DNA of 32,705 nucleotides from Planctomycetota bacterium (GTDB lineage: Bacteria > Planctomycetota > Planctomycetia > Gemmatales > Gemmataceae): assembly GCA_016191165.1 (NCBI GenBank), contig JACPPF010000173.1, positions 1-32,705 of the forward strand, given 5' to 3'. Every line of letters starts with the position of its first letter. Within the stretch, counting starts at the first letter, position 1. A model generated the notes under the pieces. The model was given only the letters and a program-made list of their open reading frames with translations, ran no database searches and was not told the DNA's origin. The position numbers and the translations under genes are program-made. Shown here one piece after another: positions 14,851 through 22,288 of the stretch.

Positions 14851-16275
14851 ATGCAAAGCTCCGATCCCATTCCCGCCGTTCCGAAGCGCTTCGGAAATCG
14901 GGCCGCGGTGCAATACGCGATCGCGATGGCCCTGCTGGTTGCGGTGGTCGGCGGCATCACCTGGTGGAAGCTGAATTCCCGCGGCGGGAGCACCGTCAAG
15001 AAAACCGCGGGCGACAAGGGCAAGGGCAAGGATGTGCTCTCGTTTCCTCACTCGAATATCGCGGTGTGGTACAAGAACCAGGATGCCGACCCGGAAGCCA
15101 AGGAAAAGGAGCCGATTCAGTTCAAGGATTTTGAACCCGGCACGAAGGGGCATTACGACTTCTTGTTCAAAAACGTTTTCGACGGTGACGTGGACATCGT
15201 CTCATACGCCAGCACTTGCGATTGCGCGAACGTGAAGGCATGCGTCTTGCCGGCCGACGACTGGCAGCGAGCTTTGAAACTCCAGGCGTCCGACCCCGGA
15301 GCGACCTTGTTGTATGCTCGTGAGCCAGGTTGGCATGACCTGCCCATTCGCAAGGAGAAACCCGACCCGGACCAAGCGAGCCTGCCCGGTGTACGCGTCA
15401 AGGCGGGCGAAGTGGGCGTCATCCGCGTCGCATGGACTGCCAATAAGGCGCCCGGACAGGAATTGCGAATCTACCCGTATATCTACGTTCAGCCCGCCAG
15501 CGATCAGTCGCGTCTTTTTTTCATGCCACTGAACGTTGGCGTCAAGATGCGGTTGCCCCTTCAGTTTTACCCACCCAGGGCTGTCACGGGCGCGGTGACG
15601 CCCGGTTCCATTCGCACGGCGAAATTCATCGCCTGGTCAGCCACGCGCGACAAATTGGATTTCGAGTTGCTCTTGGTTCCGCCCGACCCGCTTTTTTCCA
15701 TCGAGACCAAACCGAGCAGTGCCAAGGCCCACGCCGCCCTGAAGGCGGAACTGACCAAGCTTGGCCTGGGCTCGCACATCGCAGCCGCTTTTGAAGTGAC
15801 CGTGACCGTGCGCGAGTCCTTGAAAGGTTCCAGGGGCCTCCAACAACTCGAACAGGGCGTTTTCTTCCGTAAGTTCCAGGTCAAGTTCAATGGCCAATTC
15901 GATGAATCCATCCCCGGACCCGAAGTCGTAGGTCGCGTGGAAGGTGACATTCAGATCGGCGGCACCGACGACAAGGGGAAGATACGCTTCAAGCCTTTCG
16001 AGGCTCAGGCCGAAACCCGCAAGACCATTCACCTGGCGGCGGACGCCAAGTTCGTCCTGCAGCACCACTCGCACAAGCCAGACTGGATCAAGGTCCGACT
16101 CGAGCGTGAGACGAAAAAACCGGCCGACGGCCAACACCTTTGGCTTCTGGAGGTGACCATTCCCGCGAATACGCTGGACGTGCGCTCCTTCGACGAACGC
16201 GATGCCGTCGTCGTGCGTATCGCGGGCACGCCTGAGCGGTTCGTGCGCATCCCGCTTGAAGGCGTTGTTCGATAG
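14851..16275 (+). CDS. Membrane-anchored DUF1573-like protein
   Basis: A 474-residue protein. ATG 14851 (MQSSDPIPAV) is preceded by GAGGAGA (14834-14840); ATG 14827 lacks a site and abuts a palindrome. One transmembrane helix lies at about residues 20-39 (VQYAIAMALLVAVVGGITWW). The first outer domain, FKDFEPGTKGHYDFLFKN followed by STCDCANVKAC, matches the DUF1573 pattern (an Ig-like beta domain, HYDF..KN, then a short Cys-rich turn). The rest is beta-rich with no motif I can name. It is probably a periplasmic or cell-surface protein. The Rrf2 regulator gene follows 162 bases later. Confidence 0.75.
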   Translation: MQSSDPIPAVPKRFGNRAAVQYAIAMALLVAVVGGITWWKLNSRGGSTVKKTAGDKGKGKDVLSFPHSNIAVWYKNQDADPEAKEKEPIQFKDFEPGTKGHYDFLFKNVFDGDVDIVSYASTCDCANVKACVLPADDWQRALKLQASDPGATLLYAREPGWHDLPIRKEKPDPDQASLPGVRVKAGEVGVIRVAWTANKAPGQELRIYPYIYVQPASDQSRLFFMPLNVGVKMRLPLQFYPPRAVTGAVTPGSIRTAKFIAWSATRDKLDFELLLVPPDPLFSIETKPSSAKAHAALKAELTKLGLGSHIAAAFEVTVTVRESLKGSRGLQQLEQGVFFRKFQVKFNGQFDESIPGPEVVGRVEGDIQIGGTDDKGKIRFKPFEAQAETRKTIHLAADAKFVLQHHSHKPDWIKVRLERETKKPADGQHLWLLEVTIPANTLDVRSFDERDAVVVRIAGTPERFVRIPLEGVVR

Positions 16276-16437
16276 CATTCCAGGACCCGATTGTCGAACC
16301 TCGATGATCGAAGCGAACTCGAAATCCGAATCGGGAAAGCCAGTAAAAAACAGACGCTTTGGCTTCGTGGTAGGTGTCTCGTATTTGATTCGGAATTCGA
16401 CATTCGTTTTTCGGATTTCCATTGCCGGAGGTGGGTC

Positions 16438-16881
16438 TTGTTTTCGCAAACCGTCGAATATGCCTTACGTGCGGTGGTCCACCTGGCGAGCAATTCGCCC
16501 GCGGCGCAAACGACGGAGGAGATCGCTCGCGCCACCAAAGTGCCCCAGGCCTACCTTTCCAAGGTCCTGCAAGGCCTGGTGGCTGCGGGTGTCGTAAGAT
16601 CGCAGCGCGGCCTCGGCGGCGGCATCTCTCTCGTGAAGAAACCCAGCGAGTTGACCATTCTTGAAGTCGTCAACGCGGTCGATCCCATCCAGCGCATCAA
16701 GACCTGCCCGCTCGCATTGGCATCGCACGGCGTCCGACTTTGTCCGCTTCACTTTCGCGTCGATCGCGCCCTGGCCATGGTTGAGGATGCCTTCCGCGCG
16801 ACCACCCTGCAAGAAATCATTGACGAGCCGACCGAAAGTTTTCCGCTGTGTGAATTCCCGCCACGGAAAGCCGAGGGTTGA
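16438..16881 (+). CDS. Rrf2-family transcriptional regulator
   Basis: A 147-residue protein. TTG 16438 is chosen because GGAGG (16427-16431) lies 6 bases before it and the protein then starts at the usual MFSQTVEYALRAVVHLA. The winged-helix domain spans about residues 1-75 (QTTEEIARATKVPQAYLSKV, then a wing at RGLGGGISL). Rrf2 proteins such as IscR and NsrR sense iron-sulfur status or nitric oxide through three Cys. Here Cys90 and Cys102 keep that spacing and His105 sits where the fourth IscR ligand is, but the middle position is Ser96. So cluster binding is possible but altered. Regulated genes are not identifiable. Confidence 0.9.
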   Translation: MFSQTVEYALRAVVHLASNSPAAQTTEEIARATKVPQAYLSKVLQGLVAAGVVRSQRGLGGGISLVKKPSELTILEVVNAVDPIQRIKTCPLALASHGVRLCPLHFRVDRALAMVEDAFRATTLQEIIDEPTESFPLCEFPPRKAEG

Positions 16882-17225
16882 AAGGTCTTGCGATGAAAAA
16901 TTTGGGCTCTCCCTCCTTTTTTGTGGACGCCCAGGGGTGAGGGTACTCCCGAGCCCCTGGGATTCGGAGTACCTCATCCCAGGGCTTGCCATGAATCCAC
17001 AAATATGGCGGAGAGCCCACATTCGCCACAACTTCCTGCTGCGTAAAAGGCGCGACTTTCGGTGGGTATTGTGAGCATTCACGGCGGGCCGCGGCCGCAA
17101 CCCAAGTCGATAGAAAAAATCGGCGTGTTAAAGGTTGCCCGCCATTGTCGTCGCGCGGGCACGAAATGCGTTCTTTTCTACTCCGATTCGGCGTCGGGAT
17201 TAATTTCGTCTTGTTGGGAAGAAAA
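16882..17225. other. Intergenic region between convergent Rrf2 and DUF4912 genes
   Basis: About 340 bases without a gene. The first third is a 115-bp inverted repeat (16904-17018). The rest, 17019-17225, shows nothing I can name. Confidence 0.5.
16904..17018. repeat. Long imperfect inverted repeat, about 115 bp
   Basis: Ends GGGCTCTCC (16904-16912) and GGAGAGCCC (17010-17018). Inward, TTTGTGGA pairs with TCCACAAA and CAGGGGTGAGGGTACTCC pairs imperfectly with GGAGTACCTCATCCCAGG. The arms together cover most of the element, as in a MITE-like or foldback element. No open frame lies inside. Confidence 0.65.
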
Positions 17226-18335
17226 TTATTCCTGCACTTCGTTGAGGATGGGCTCAAGGTGCTTGGTGTTGCGCTCGACCGCGAGTACGATGGTGCGCTC
17301 CTCGACGCCGTCGGCGGAGTAGGCGACCGCGGGGATGATCTGCCGGCTGTCGGGCAGGCTGTAGCGCATCGTGAATGTGCCGTCGGGACGAAGCTTGACG
17401 GGGTCGCCTTGCAGCGTGACCTTGGCGTTGGGTTCGGTGGCGCCGTAGACGATGAGCTCGGCATCGAGCCGAAACCAGAACTTCCGCTCCTTGCCGAACA
17501 TGAATGCGCCGGAACCGAAGCTCGTTACCGATGGCGACCCCATCGGCCGTCGCAGGCGTTCCTCGAAGAGTTGCTTGATCTCCAGGCTGCTGGCGCCGGG
17601 GTCGAAGCCGCCGGACATGGCGAAGATCTTGTCGGCTTTTTCGAGATCGAAATCGGCCCAGTTTTCGTCGATGACGTCACTCATGGCGGCGCGGGGCGTC
17701 GTTACGACGTTGCTGCGCGCGAGGATGTAGAACTGCCCATTACGGGCGAGGTAGCCGATGTCCACGCGAAACGAGCGCGGCGGATTGGCGACGTCGATGT
17801 ACCAGTTGTTGCACCCGCCGTGGATGTCGATGTCGCGCAGGGCGGATTCGGAGGCGGAAAAAGTCTCGGTGGAGGTCACGTCAAGGACGCGCAGGATCGG
17901 CTTGGCGCCGTGCCAGTCCTGTCCCAGCGCCGCCTCGGCGCGCTGGACGGCCTGGCGCGTCAACTCCCAGTAAACATGGAGCCAGTAAGGGTCACGCACC
18001 ATGCACACAATGCGATCCTTGCCGTAGCCCTTGGGCAATTCTCTGGGCACCTTCGCGGATAGGTCCTTAGTGGGAACACCCATGTCGAATTTGCTGCTGC
18101 CGATCTTTTCCTCGGCCGACGCGGCGCCGTTGGTGAGGTGGGCGGCGTGGCGCTGCGGCCGGGCCTGGGATTTGTGGGCTGTCGTGGACTTTGGCTTGGT
18201 CTTGGATTTGGAAAGTTTGGCGAGTGCGGCGATCAACTCGTCCTTGGTCTTTCGGGTCGCACCGGCGACGCCCTTTTTCTGGGCCAGTTTTTGGAGTTCG
18301 GGTCGGCTCAGAGATTTCCATTTTTCCGTTGACAT
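17226..18335 (-). CDS. DUF4912 protein with Rho_N/SAP-like N-terminus
   Basis: A 369-residue protein. Residues 8-38 (LSRPELQKLAQKKGV...KTKDELIAAL) look like a Rho N-terminal or SAP-type nucleic-acid binding fold. A basic, low-complexity linker follows (KSKTKPKSTTAHKSQ). The DUF4912 domain spans about residues 100-215, marked by KDRIVCMVRDPYWLHVYWEL and the later VDIGYLARNGQFYILARSN. The C-terminal region is beta-rich (VTLQGDPVKLRPDGTFTMRY). DUF4912 proteins often occur with this SAP-like segment; the role is unknown. GGAG lies 9 bases before the ATG. Divergent from the ATP synthase operon. Confidence 0.88.
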   Translation of the reverse strand: MSTEKWKSLSRPELQKLAQKKGVAGATRKTKDELIAALAKLSKSKTKPKSTTAHKSQARPQRHAAHLTNGAASAEEKIGSSKFDMGVPTKDLSAKVPRELPKGYGKDRIVCMVRDPYWLHVYWELTRQAVQRAEAALGQDWHGAKPILRVLDVTSTETFSASESALRDIDIHGGCNNWYIDVANPPRSFRVDIGYLARNGQFYILARSNVVTTPRAAMSDVIDENWADFDLEKADKIFAMSGGFDPGASSLEIKQLFEERLRRPMGSPSVTSFGSGAFMFGKERKFWFRLDAELIVYGATEPNAKVTLQGDPVKLRPDGTFTMRYSLPDSRQIIPAVAYSADGVEERTIVLAVERNTKHLEPILNEVQE

Positions 18336-18959
18336 GCGGCACCACTCCGAAAGGGTATGTCAGCAAGGAATTCGCAAGCGAATTCGACAAACCATCCGTG
18401 GTGGAGCAATCCCGACCATCCGCTGGGGGGGAGGTTTTCTTCAGGTCAGGAACGACTGGGGTGTGTACCAGTCGGGCCGGCGGCATTGGGGAGCCAACTA
18501 CTTTTTTAACAAAACGTTCAGCCAAGGCAACGACAATTGATGCGGTAGGACGCCGAAAAAGTCAGAGCAATGCTGCGCGGCGGATTTTCACGTTGCGATC
18601 TCGCGACGATGGGCCGGTCTGGAGGGATTGCATCGAGGAACCGACGCGTATCGTCAAGTGGGATGATACATTTTTTGCCGTAGGTCCGTCAATACGAACT
18701 TCCCCAAAATTCCGTCAATTCAGGATCGGAGCGCGTATTTCTCTCGATTTTTTCGCCATATTAGTTGAACCTTACCAAAGTCAAGAAAAAAACGACACTG
18801 TCAAAAGCCTGCGGATCCCATCGGTTCGCTGCCCTCACTCCAGGGCCTGTGGTGTGACTTTGCGAAAAAATTCACGAATCACGTTGACGAACGCAGACCA
18901 GTTTTCAAAATAGCCTTGCCGCGATGGTTTCACTAGGTCCTGCCCGTTGCGGGCCGTCC
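18336..18959. other. Intergenic region upstream of the ATP synthase operon
   Basis: About 620 bases between the divergent DUF4912 and atpZ genes. A perfect palindrome GAATTCGC-AA-GCGAATTC lies at 18369-18386, 34 bases upstream of the DUF4912 start, and could be an operator. The part from about 18650 to 18920 is clearly AT-richer than the rest, as expected of a promoter region. A frame at 18191-18913 overlaps the DUF4912 gene antisense and has no family similarity. Confidence 0.5.
18884..18911 (+). promoter_or_regulatory. Possible promoter of the atp operon
   Basis: TTGACG (18884-18889) and CAAAAT (18906-18911) with a 16-base spacer, about 50 bases upstream of the first gene. The -35 matches five of six bases and the -10 four of six. 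Position and the AT-rich surroundings make it plausible. Confidence 0.35.
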
Positions 18960-19196
18960 ATGAACAATGACCCGATGCCGCGTGAAATGGGCTATTATGT
19001 TGCCCTGGCCCAGGTCGGCGTGGAGATGGCGTTGCCTGCGGTCGCGGGTTTCTACCTCGATCAATGGTTGGGGACCAACCCCTGGATAACGATCGTCGCG
19101 GCAGTAATTGGATTCGCGGCAGGGCTGATCCATTTGATTGTGATTTTAAGGCAAAAAGAACGGGACGAAAGCTCGAAAAAGAAGCCGCCGCCATGA
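18960..19196 (+). CDS. atpZ: ATP synthase accessory protein AtpZ-like (ATPase_gene1 family)
   Basis: A 78-residue protein with two transmembrane helices (about residues 11-33 and 43-66). GFYLDQWLGTNPWITIVAAVIGFAAG is the typical pattern of the small AtpZ/AtpI family, 'G..LD..LGT.PW.T..GA..GFAAG'. AtpZ proteins are encoded at the head of ATP synthase operons and are thought to help assemble the c-ring or transport Mg2+/Ca2+. The start MNNDPMPREMGY has no strong binding site; a start at 18924 is possible. The stop overlaps the next gene's ATG (ATGA, 19193-19196). Confidence 0.82.
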   Translation: MNNDPMPREMGYYVALAQVGVEMALPAVAGFYLDQWLGTNPWITIVAAVIGFAAGLIHLIVILRQKERDESSKKKPPP

Positions 19197-19582
19197 AGAG
19201 TCTCGCGATTTTTGTTGCCGGGGGCGTGCTGGTTGGCCTAGTTGGCCTGGTTATCGGATACCTGGCCTGGGGAATCGAGTCGCTTGGTCCAGCTGCAACT
19301 GCGTTTGCTCTGGCGTTTGTTCCAGCTGCGAGCACGCTGGCCTGGGTCAGCTGGACCTACCGCGCCGCTCCGGACATGCAGCTGATGGCCAGCCTGGGCG
19401 GTTCCGGCGTGCGCATGGCAATTGCCCTGGGCGGCGGCTTTTTGCTGACGAACTCCTTGCCGGAGTTTTTTGATAAGACGTTCTGGTACTGGCTGTTGGT
19501 CTTTTATCTGGTGCTGCTGGGCTTCGAGATTTTCGTTTTGCTGCACCAGCAACCCAAGCTCAACGGCTCGCCGCACGCGTGA
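19193..19582 (+). CDS. atpI: ATP synthase subunit I-like membrane protein
   Basis: A 129-residue protein with about four transmembrane helices (IFVAGGVLVGLVGLVIGYLA; SLGPAATAFALAFVPAASTL; MAIALGGGFLLTNSLP; WYWLLVFYLVLLGFEIFVLL). The start overlaps atpZ by ATGA, so translation is coupled. Position directly before atpB, size and topology match ATP synthase protein I (Atp1), though primary sequence in this family is poorly conserved. Likely helps build the Fo sector. I would call it by context. Confidence 0.7.
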   Translation: MKSLAIFVAGGVLVGLVGLVIGYLAWGIESLGPAATAFALAFVPAASTLAWVSWTYRAAPDMQLMASLGGSGVRMAIALGGGFLLTNSLPEFFDKTFWYWLLVFYLVLLGFEIFVLLHQQPKLNGSPHA

Positions 19583-19609
19583 CGATGGGTTCCACCGGTG
19601 GAGAAGGGA

Positions 19610-20548
19610 ATGCTTTTCGCTGACGCTTTCAGCCACGTGCTGGACACCATGGACTGGCACCTCTTCGAGAGTCTGCACCTGCACATCCCGATGATCGGCT
19701 CCCACACCGCGTTTCAACGGCGTGGCTTCGGACTGACCAAGTACAGCGTTCTGATGCTCCTCGCCGCGGGAATCATCCTGTGGATCTATCTGCCGCTCTC
19801 GAAAAGGATTCAAACGGGCGAAGCACCCAAGGGTACGTGGTGGAACCTTTTTGAGTCGGTCCTCACCTTCATCCGCGATGAGGTCGCCAAGCCATATATC
19901 GGCAAGGAAGCGGATCGTTATGTGCCCTACCTTTGGACTGTCTTCCTGTTCGTCTTGACGTGCAACCTGCTCGGTATGATCCCCTTCATGGGATCGCCGA
20001 CGGCAAGCTTTGCGGTGACGGCCATCCTGGCGACGGGGAGCTTTATCCTCATCAACGCGGCCAGCATCATGCGTTTTGGCGTGGCGGCCCACTTGAAGTC
20101 GTTCGCGCCGCACCTGGATATGCACATCGGGCTCAAGCTTGGAATCTGGCTGATGCTTTGGCCCATCGAGGTCCTGGGCTTGTTTATCAAATGCTTCGTC
20201 CTGGCGGTTCGCTTGTTCGCGAACATGTTCGCGGGACACATGGTGCTGGCCACAATCTTGCTCTTCATCCCCGCCGTGAGCCGGCATGGGGACGGCCTTT
20301 TTTGGGGCGTCACGGTCGCCAGCGTCGTGGGCGTTTTGGCGCTGAGCATGTTGGAGTTGTTCGTCGCGTTTCTGCAAGCCTATCTGTTCACCTTCCTGAC
20401 GGCCCTTTTTCTGGGCGGCGTCCTTGAGCACGCAGAACACGCGGCTCACGGTGGACACGAAGTTGGCGGCGAGCACGCGCACGGCACGTCGCCCGATGCC
20501 GGGGTTGAGGATGTACATCTGAAGAAGCAAGCGAACCATTCGCACTGA
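19610..20548 (+). CDS. atpB: F1Fo ATP synthase subunit a
   Basis: A 312-residue Fo subunit a. ATG 19610 has GGTGGAG (19597-19603) 6 bases upstream; GTG 19598 is less likely. The essential Arg is in FVLAVRLFANMFAGHM at about residue 201, and the flanking LLGMIPF, LWPIEVLGLFIKCF and LELFVAFLQAYLFTFL complete the signature. It forms the proton half-channels against the c-ring. The protein is longer than the usual 240-270 residues: it has an extended N-terminus (HVLDTMDWHLFESLHLH) and an unusual His-rich C-terminal tail of about 40 residues (EHAEHAAHGGHEVGGEHAHG, then NHSH) that follows the last helix. Confidence 0.95.
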   Translation: MLFADAFSHVLDTMDWHLFESLHLHIPMIGSHTAFQRRGFGLTKYSVLMLLAAGIILWIYLPLSKRIQTGEAPKGTWWNLFESVLTFIRDEVAKPYIGKEADRYVPYLWTVFLFVLTCNLLGMIPFMGSPTASFAVTAILATGSFILINAASIMRFGVAAHLKSFAPHLDMHIGLKLGIWLMLWPIEVLGLFIKCFVLAVRLFANMFAGHMVLATILLFIPAVSRHGDGLFWGVTVASVVGVLALSMLELFVAFLQAYLFTFLTALFLGGVLEHAEHAAHGGHEVGGEHAHGTSPDAGVEDVHLKKQANHSH

Positions 20549-20595
20549 GAAACCTGGGACAAACAATAAACAACTTTTCCTCTGAAGGAGTTTCC

Positions 20596-20952
20596 ATGAA
20601 TCTGGTCAGAAAGCTCGGTTTGGTCATGCTGGCGATGTTGTTGGTCGCTTCGGTAGTCAATTCGGTGTCCGCGCAGGACGCCGACACGAAGAAACACGAA
20701 CTGGCCATGAAGCAGGCGACTCGAACTGGGTTCAGCAGCCCAGGTTGGGGTGCGGGCATCGGCGCAGGCCTGGTCATCATCGGCGCGGGCCTGGGCTTCG
20801 GACGCATCGGCGCCGCCGCCCTCGAGAGCATGGCCCGTCAGCCCGAAACGGCTGGGCGCGTGCAAACGGCGATGATCATCATCGGCGCGCTGCTCGAGGG
20901 TGCGACCTTCTTCGCCCTTATCGTTTGCATTCAAATTGCTGGCGCCGCGTAG
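20596..20952 (+). CDS. atpE: F1Fo ATP synthase subunit c, with signal-peptide-like N-terminus
   Basis: A 118-residue Fo subunit c. AAGGAG (20585-20590) lies 5 bases before ATG. The two c-ring helices are present: helix 1 with the small-residue motif GAGIGAGLVIIGAGLGFGRIG, the polar loop MARQPE, and helix 2 with IIGALLEGATFFALIV; Glu101 is the ion-binding carboxylate. The glycine-rich helix and lack of the Gln and Ser/Thr ligands of Na+ types suggest a proton-driven enzyme. Subunit c is normally 70-90 residues; here the first 26 residues (MNLVRKLGLVMLAMLLVASV, then SVSA) look like a Sec signal peptide, followed by a polar stretch QDADTKKHELAMKQ before helix 1. Confidence 0.93.
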   Translation: MNLVRKLGLVMLAMLLVASVVNSVSAQDADTKKHELAMKQATRTGFSSPGWGAGIGAGLVIIGAGLGFGRIGAAALESMARQPETAGRVQTAMIIIGALLEGATFFALIVCIQIAGAA

Positions 20953-21011
20953 GTCGGCTGCAAAGAAAGCCCGCGCTCCTTCGGGGCGCGGCGAAACCTA
21001 GGGAGAACAGC

Positions 21012-21599
21012 ATGGTGCGCCTCTCGCTTGGAATGCTGATGCTCGTCGTCGTCGGGTTGGTGGGATTCATCAATCCCGCCTTCGCGGCCGACGGCGGCCA
21101 CGATGCCATGGAATTCCGCGCCGATACGGCGTTATGGGCGCTCGTCGTCTTCGTTGGGCTGTTTGTGATCCTCTACCGCAAGGCCTGGCCGGCGGTTCTC
21201 GATGGGCTTCAGAAACGCGAGGAAACCATTCGCTCTTCGCTGGAAGAAGCGAAGAAAACGCGCGACGAGATGGCGGCCATCCAGGCCCAGTTCAAGAAGG
21301 AACTGGCCGAGGCGCATCAGGAAATCCCCAGACTCATGGAGGAGGCACGCAAAAAAGGGGACGAACTCGCCGCCCAGAAACTCGCCGAGGCAACCACGAA
21401 AATCCAGGCGGAACAGGAGCGCTTTCGCCGTGAAATGGAAATTGCCAAGGACCAGGCCATCAAGGAACTCTGGGAGCAGTCGGCCAAGCTCGCGACGCTG
21501 ATCTCCATGAAAGCCATTGGCCGTGCCTTGACCGAGGATGACCACCGTCGGCTGCTCGACGAAGCGATGCTGGAGATGAGCCGCTCGGCACATAACTGA
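21012..21599 (+). CDS. atpF: F1Fo ATP synthase subunit b, with signal-peptide-like N-terminus
   Basis: A 195-residue subunit b. The stator helix begins with a transmembrane segment at about residues 38-55 (TALWALVVFVGLFVILYRKA) and continues as a long charged coiled coil (LQKREETIRSSLEEAKKTRD). A preceding hydrophobic stretch (residues 1-25, LGMLMLVVVGLVGFI, then NPAFAAD) looks like a cleavable signal peptide, as in subunit c. GGGAGA precedes ATG 21012. The b subunit joins subunit a to delta and alpha in the peripheral stalk. The spacer after atpE is 59 bases and contains a small GC hairpin. Confidence 0.92.
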   Translation: MVRLSLGMLMLVVVGLVGFINPAFAADGGHDAMEFRADTALWALVVFVGLFVILYRKAWPAVLDGLQKREETIRSSLEEAKKTRDEMAAIQAQFKKELAEAHQEIPRLMEEARKKGDELAAQKLAEATTKIQAEQERFRREMEIAKDQAIKELWEQSAKLATLISMKAIGRALTEDDHRRLLDEAMLEMSRSAHN

Positions 21600-21610
21600 G
21601 TCTTTGTTGG

Positions 21611-21658
21611 TTCTTCGTTTAGCGCTCGCGCGGCGCCTGGCGGGTGCTAAACGAGGAA
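21611..21658. repeat. Hairpin between atpF and atpH
   Basis: TTCTTCGTTTAGC (21611-21623) pairs with GCTAAACGAGGAA (21646-21658) with one mismatch; the 22-base centre is GC-rich. It ends 10 bases before the atpH start and overlaps the region of its ribosome binding site, so it could modulate translation of atpH. Confidence 0.55.
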
Positions 21659-21667
21659 AGGTGACCT

Positions 21668-22288
21668 ATGATCGAACCGAAGGAACAATTCGCGGATGTG
21701 AGCGTGCAGCGCCTGGCCAAGGTCTATGCCGAGGCACTGCTGAACGCCGCCGAGGCGGCGCAGGCCGTGGATGCGGTTCTGGAGGAGGTCGATTCGCTGA
21801 TCGACGATGTATTCCGCAACGATGCGCGCCTCGAAGCGCTGCTCGCGGGCGCCGCGGTTGGACGCAAGATACGCCAGGTGGCCATCGAAAAAGCGTTCGC
21901 CAATCGGTCCGACAAGACCTTTTACAAGTTTCTGCTGGTCCTCAACGATCATGAACGTTTGGACCTGATCCGCCCGATTCGCCGCGCCCTGCATGACCTC
22001 TCCGACGAGCGCGCCCGGCGGCTGCGCGTTCACGCCTTTTCGGCGGTTCCCCTGAGTCAAGAATTCCAGGATCGCATCAAGGCCGTCGCGCACGATTTTT
22101 TCAAGCTGGAACCGGTGCTGGTGTTGCACGTGGACCCGACGCTGCTGGGCGGGCTCAAGCTACGCATCGGCGACAAGGTTTACGATGGCACCGTTCGCAC
22201 ACGCATAGACAACCTTCGCAATCAACTGATCGAAAGAAGCAGTCATGAAATTCAAAGCCGACGAGATCGTTTCAGTTCTGCAGAGTGA
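21668..22288 (+). CDS. atpH: F1Fo ATP synthase subunit delta
   Basis: A 206-residue protein, a little longer than the usual 175-190. [17 protein letters not shown] is the usual N-terminal opening and [33 protein letters not shown] is the conserved C-terminal signature. Delta sits on top of F1 and ties it to subunit b. AAAGGTGA precedes ATG 21668. The last 44 bases overlap the start of atpA in another frame, which is more overlap than the ATGA type and implies coupled translation. The last 15 residues ([14 protein letters not shown]) lie in the overlap and go beyond the usual end of the family. Confidence 0.93.
   Translation: MIEPKEQFADVSVQRLAKVYAEALLNAAEAAQAVDAVLEEVDSLIDDVFRNDARLEALLAGAAVGRKIRQVAIEKAFANRSDKTFYKFLLVLNDHERLDLIRPIRRALHDLSDERARRLRVHAFSAVPLSQEFQDRIKAVAHDFFKLEPVLVLHVDPTLLGGLKLRIGDKVYDGTVRTRIDNLRNQLIERSSHEIQSRRDRFSSAE

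Noticed and set aside
18191-18913. Plus-strand frame of 240 codons upstream of the atp operon
   Set aside because: Half of it is antisense to the DUF4912 gene; the rest is in the AT-richer promoter region and shows no motif.
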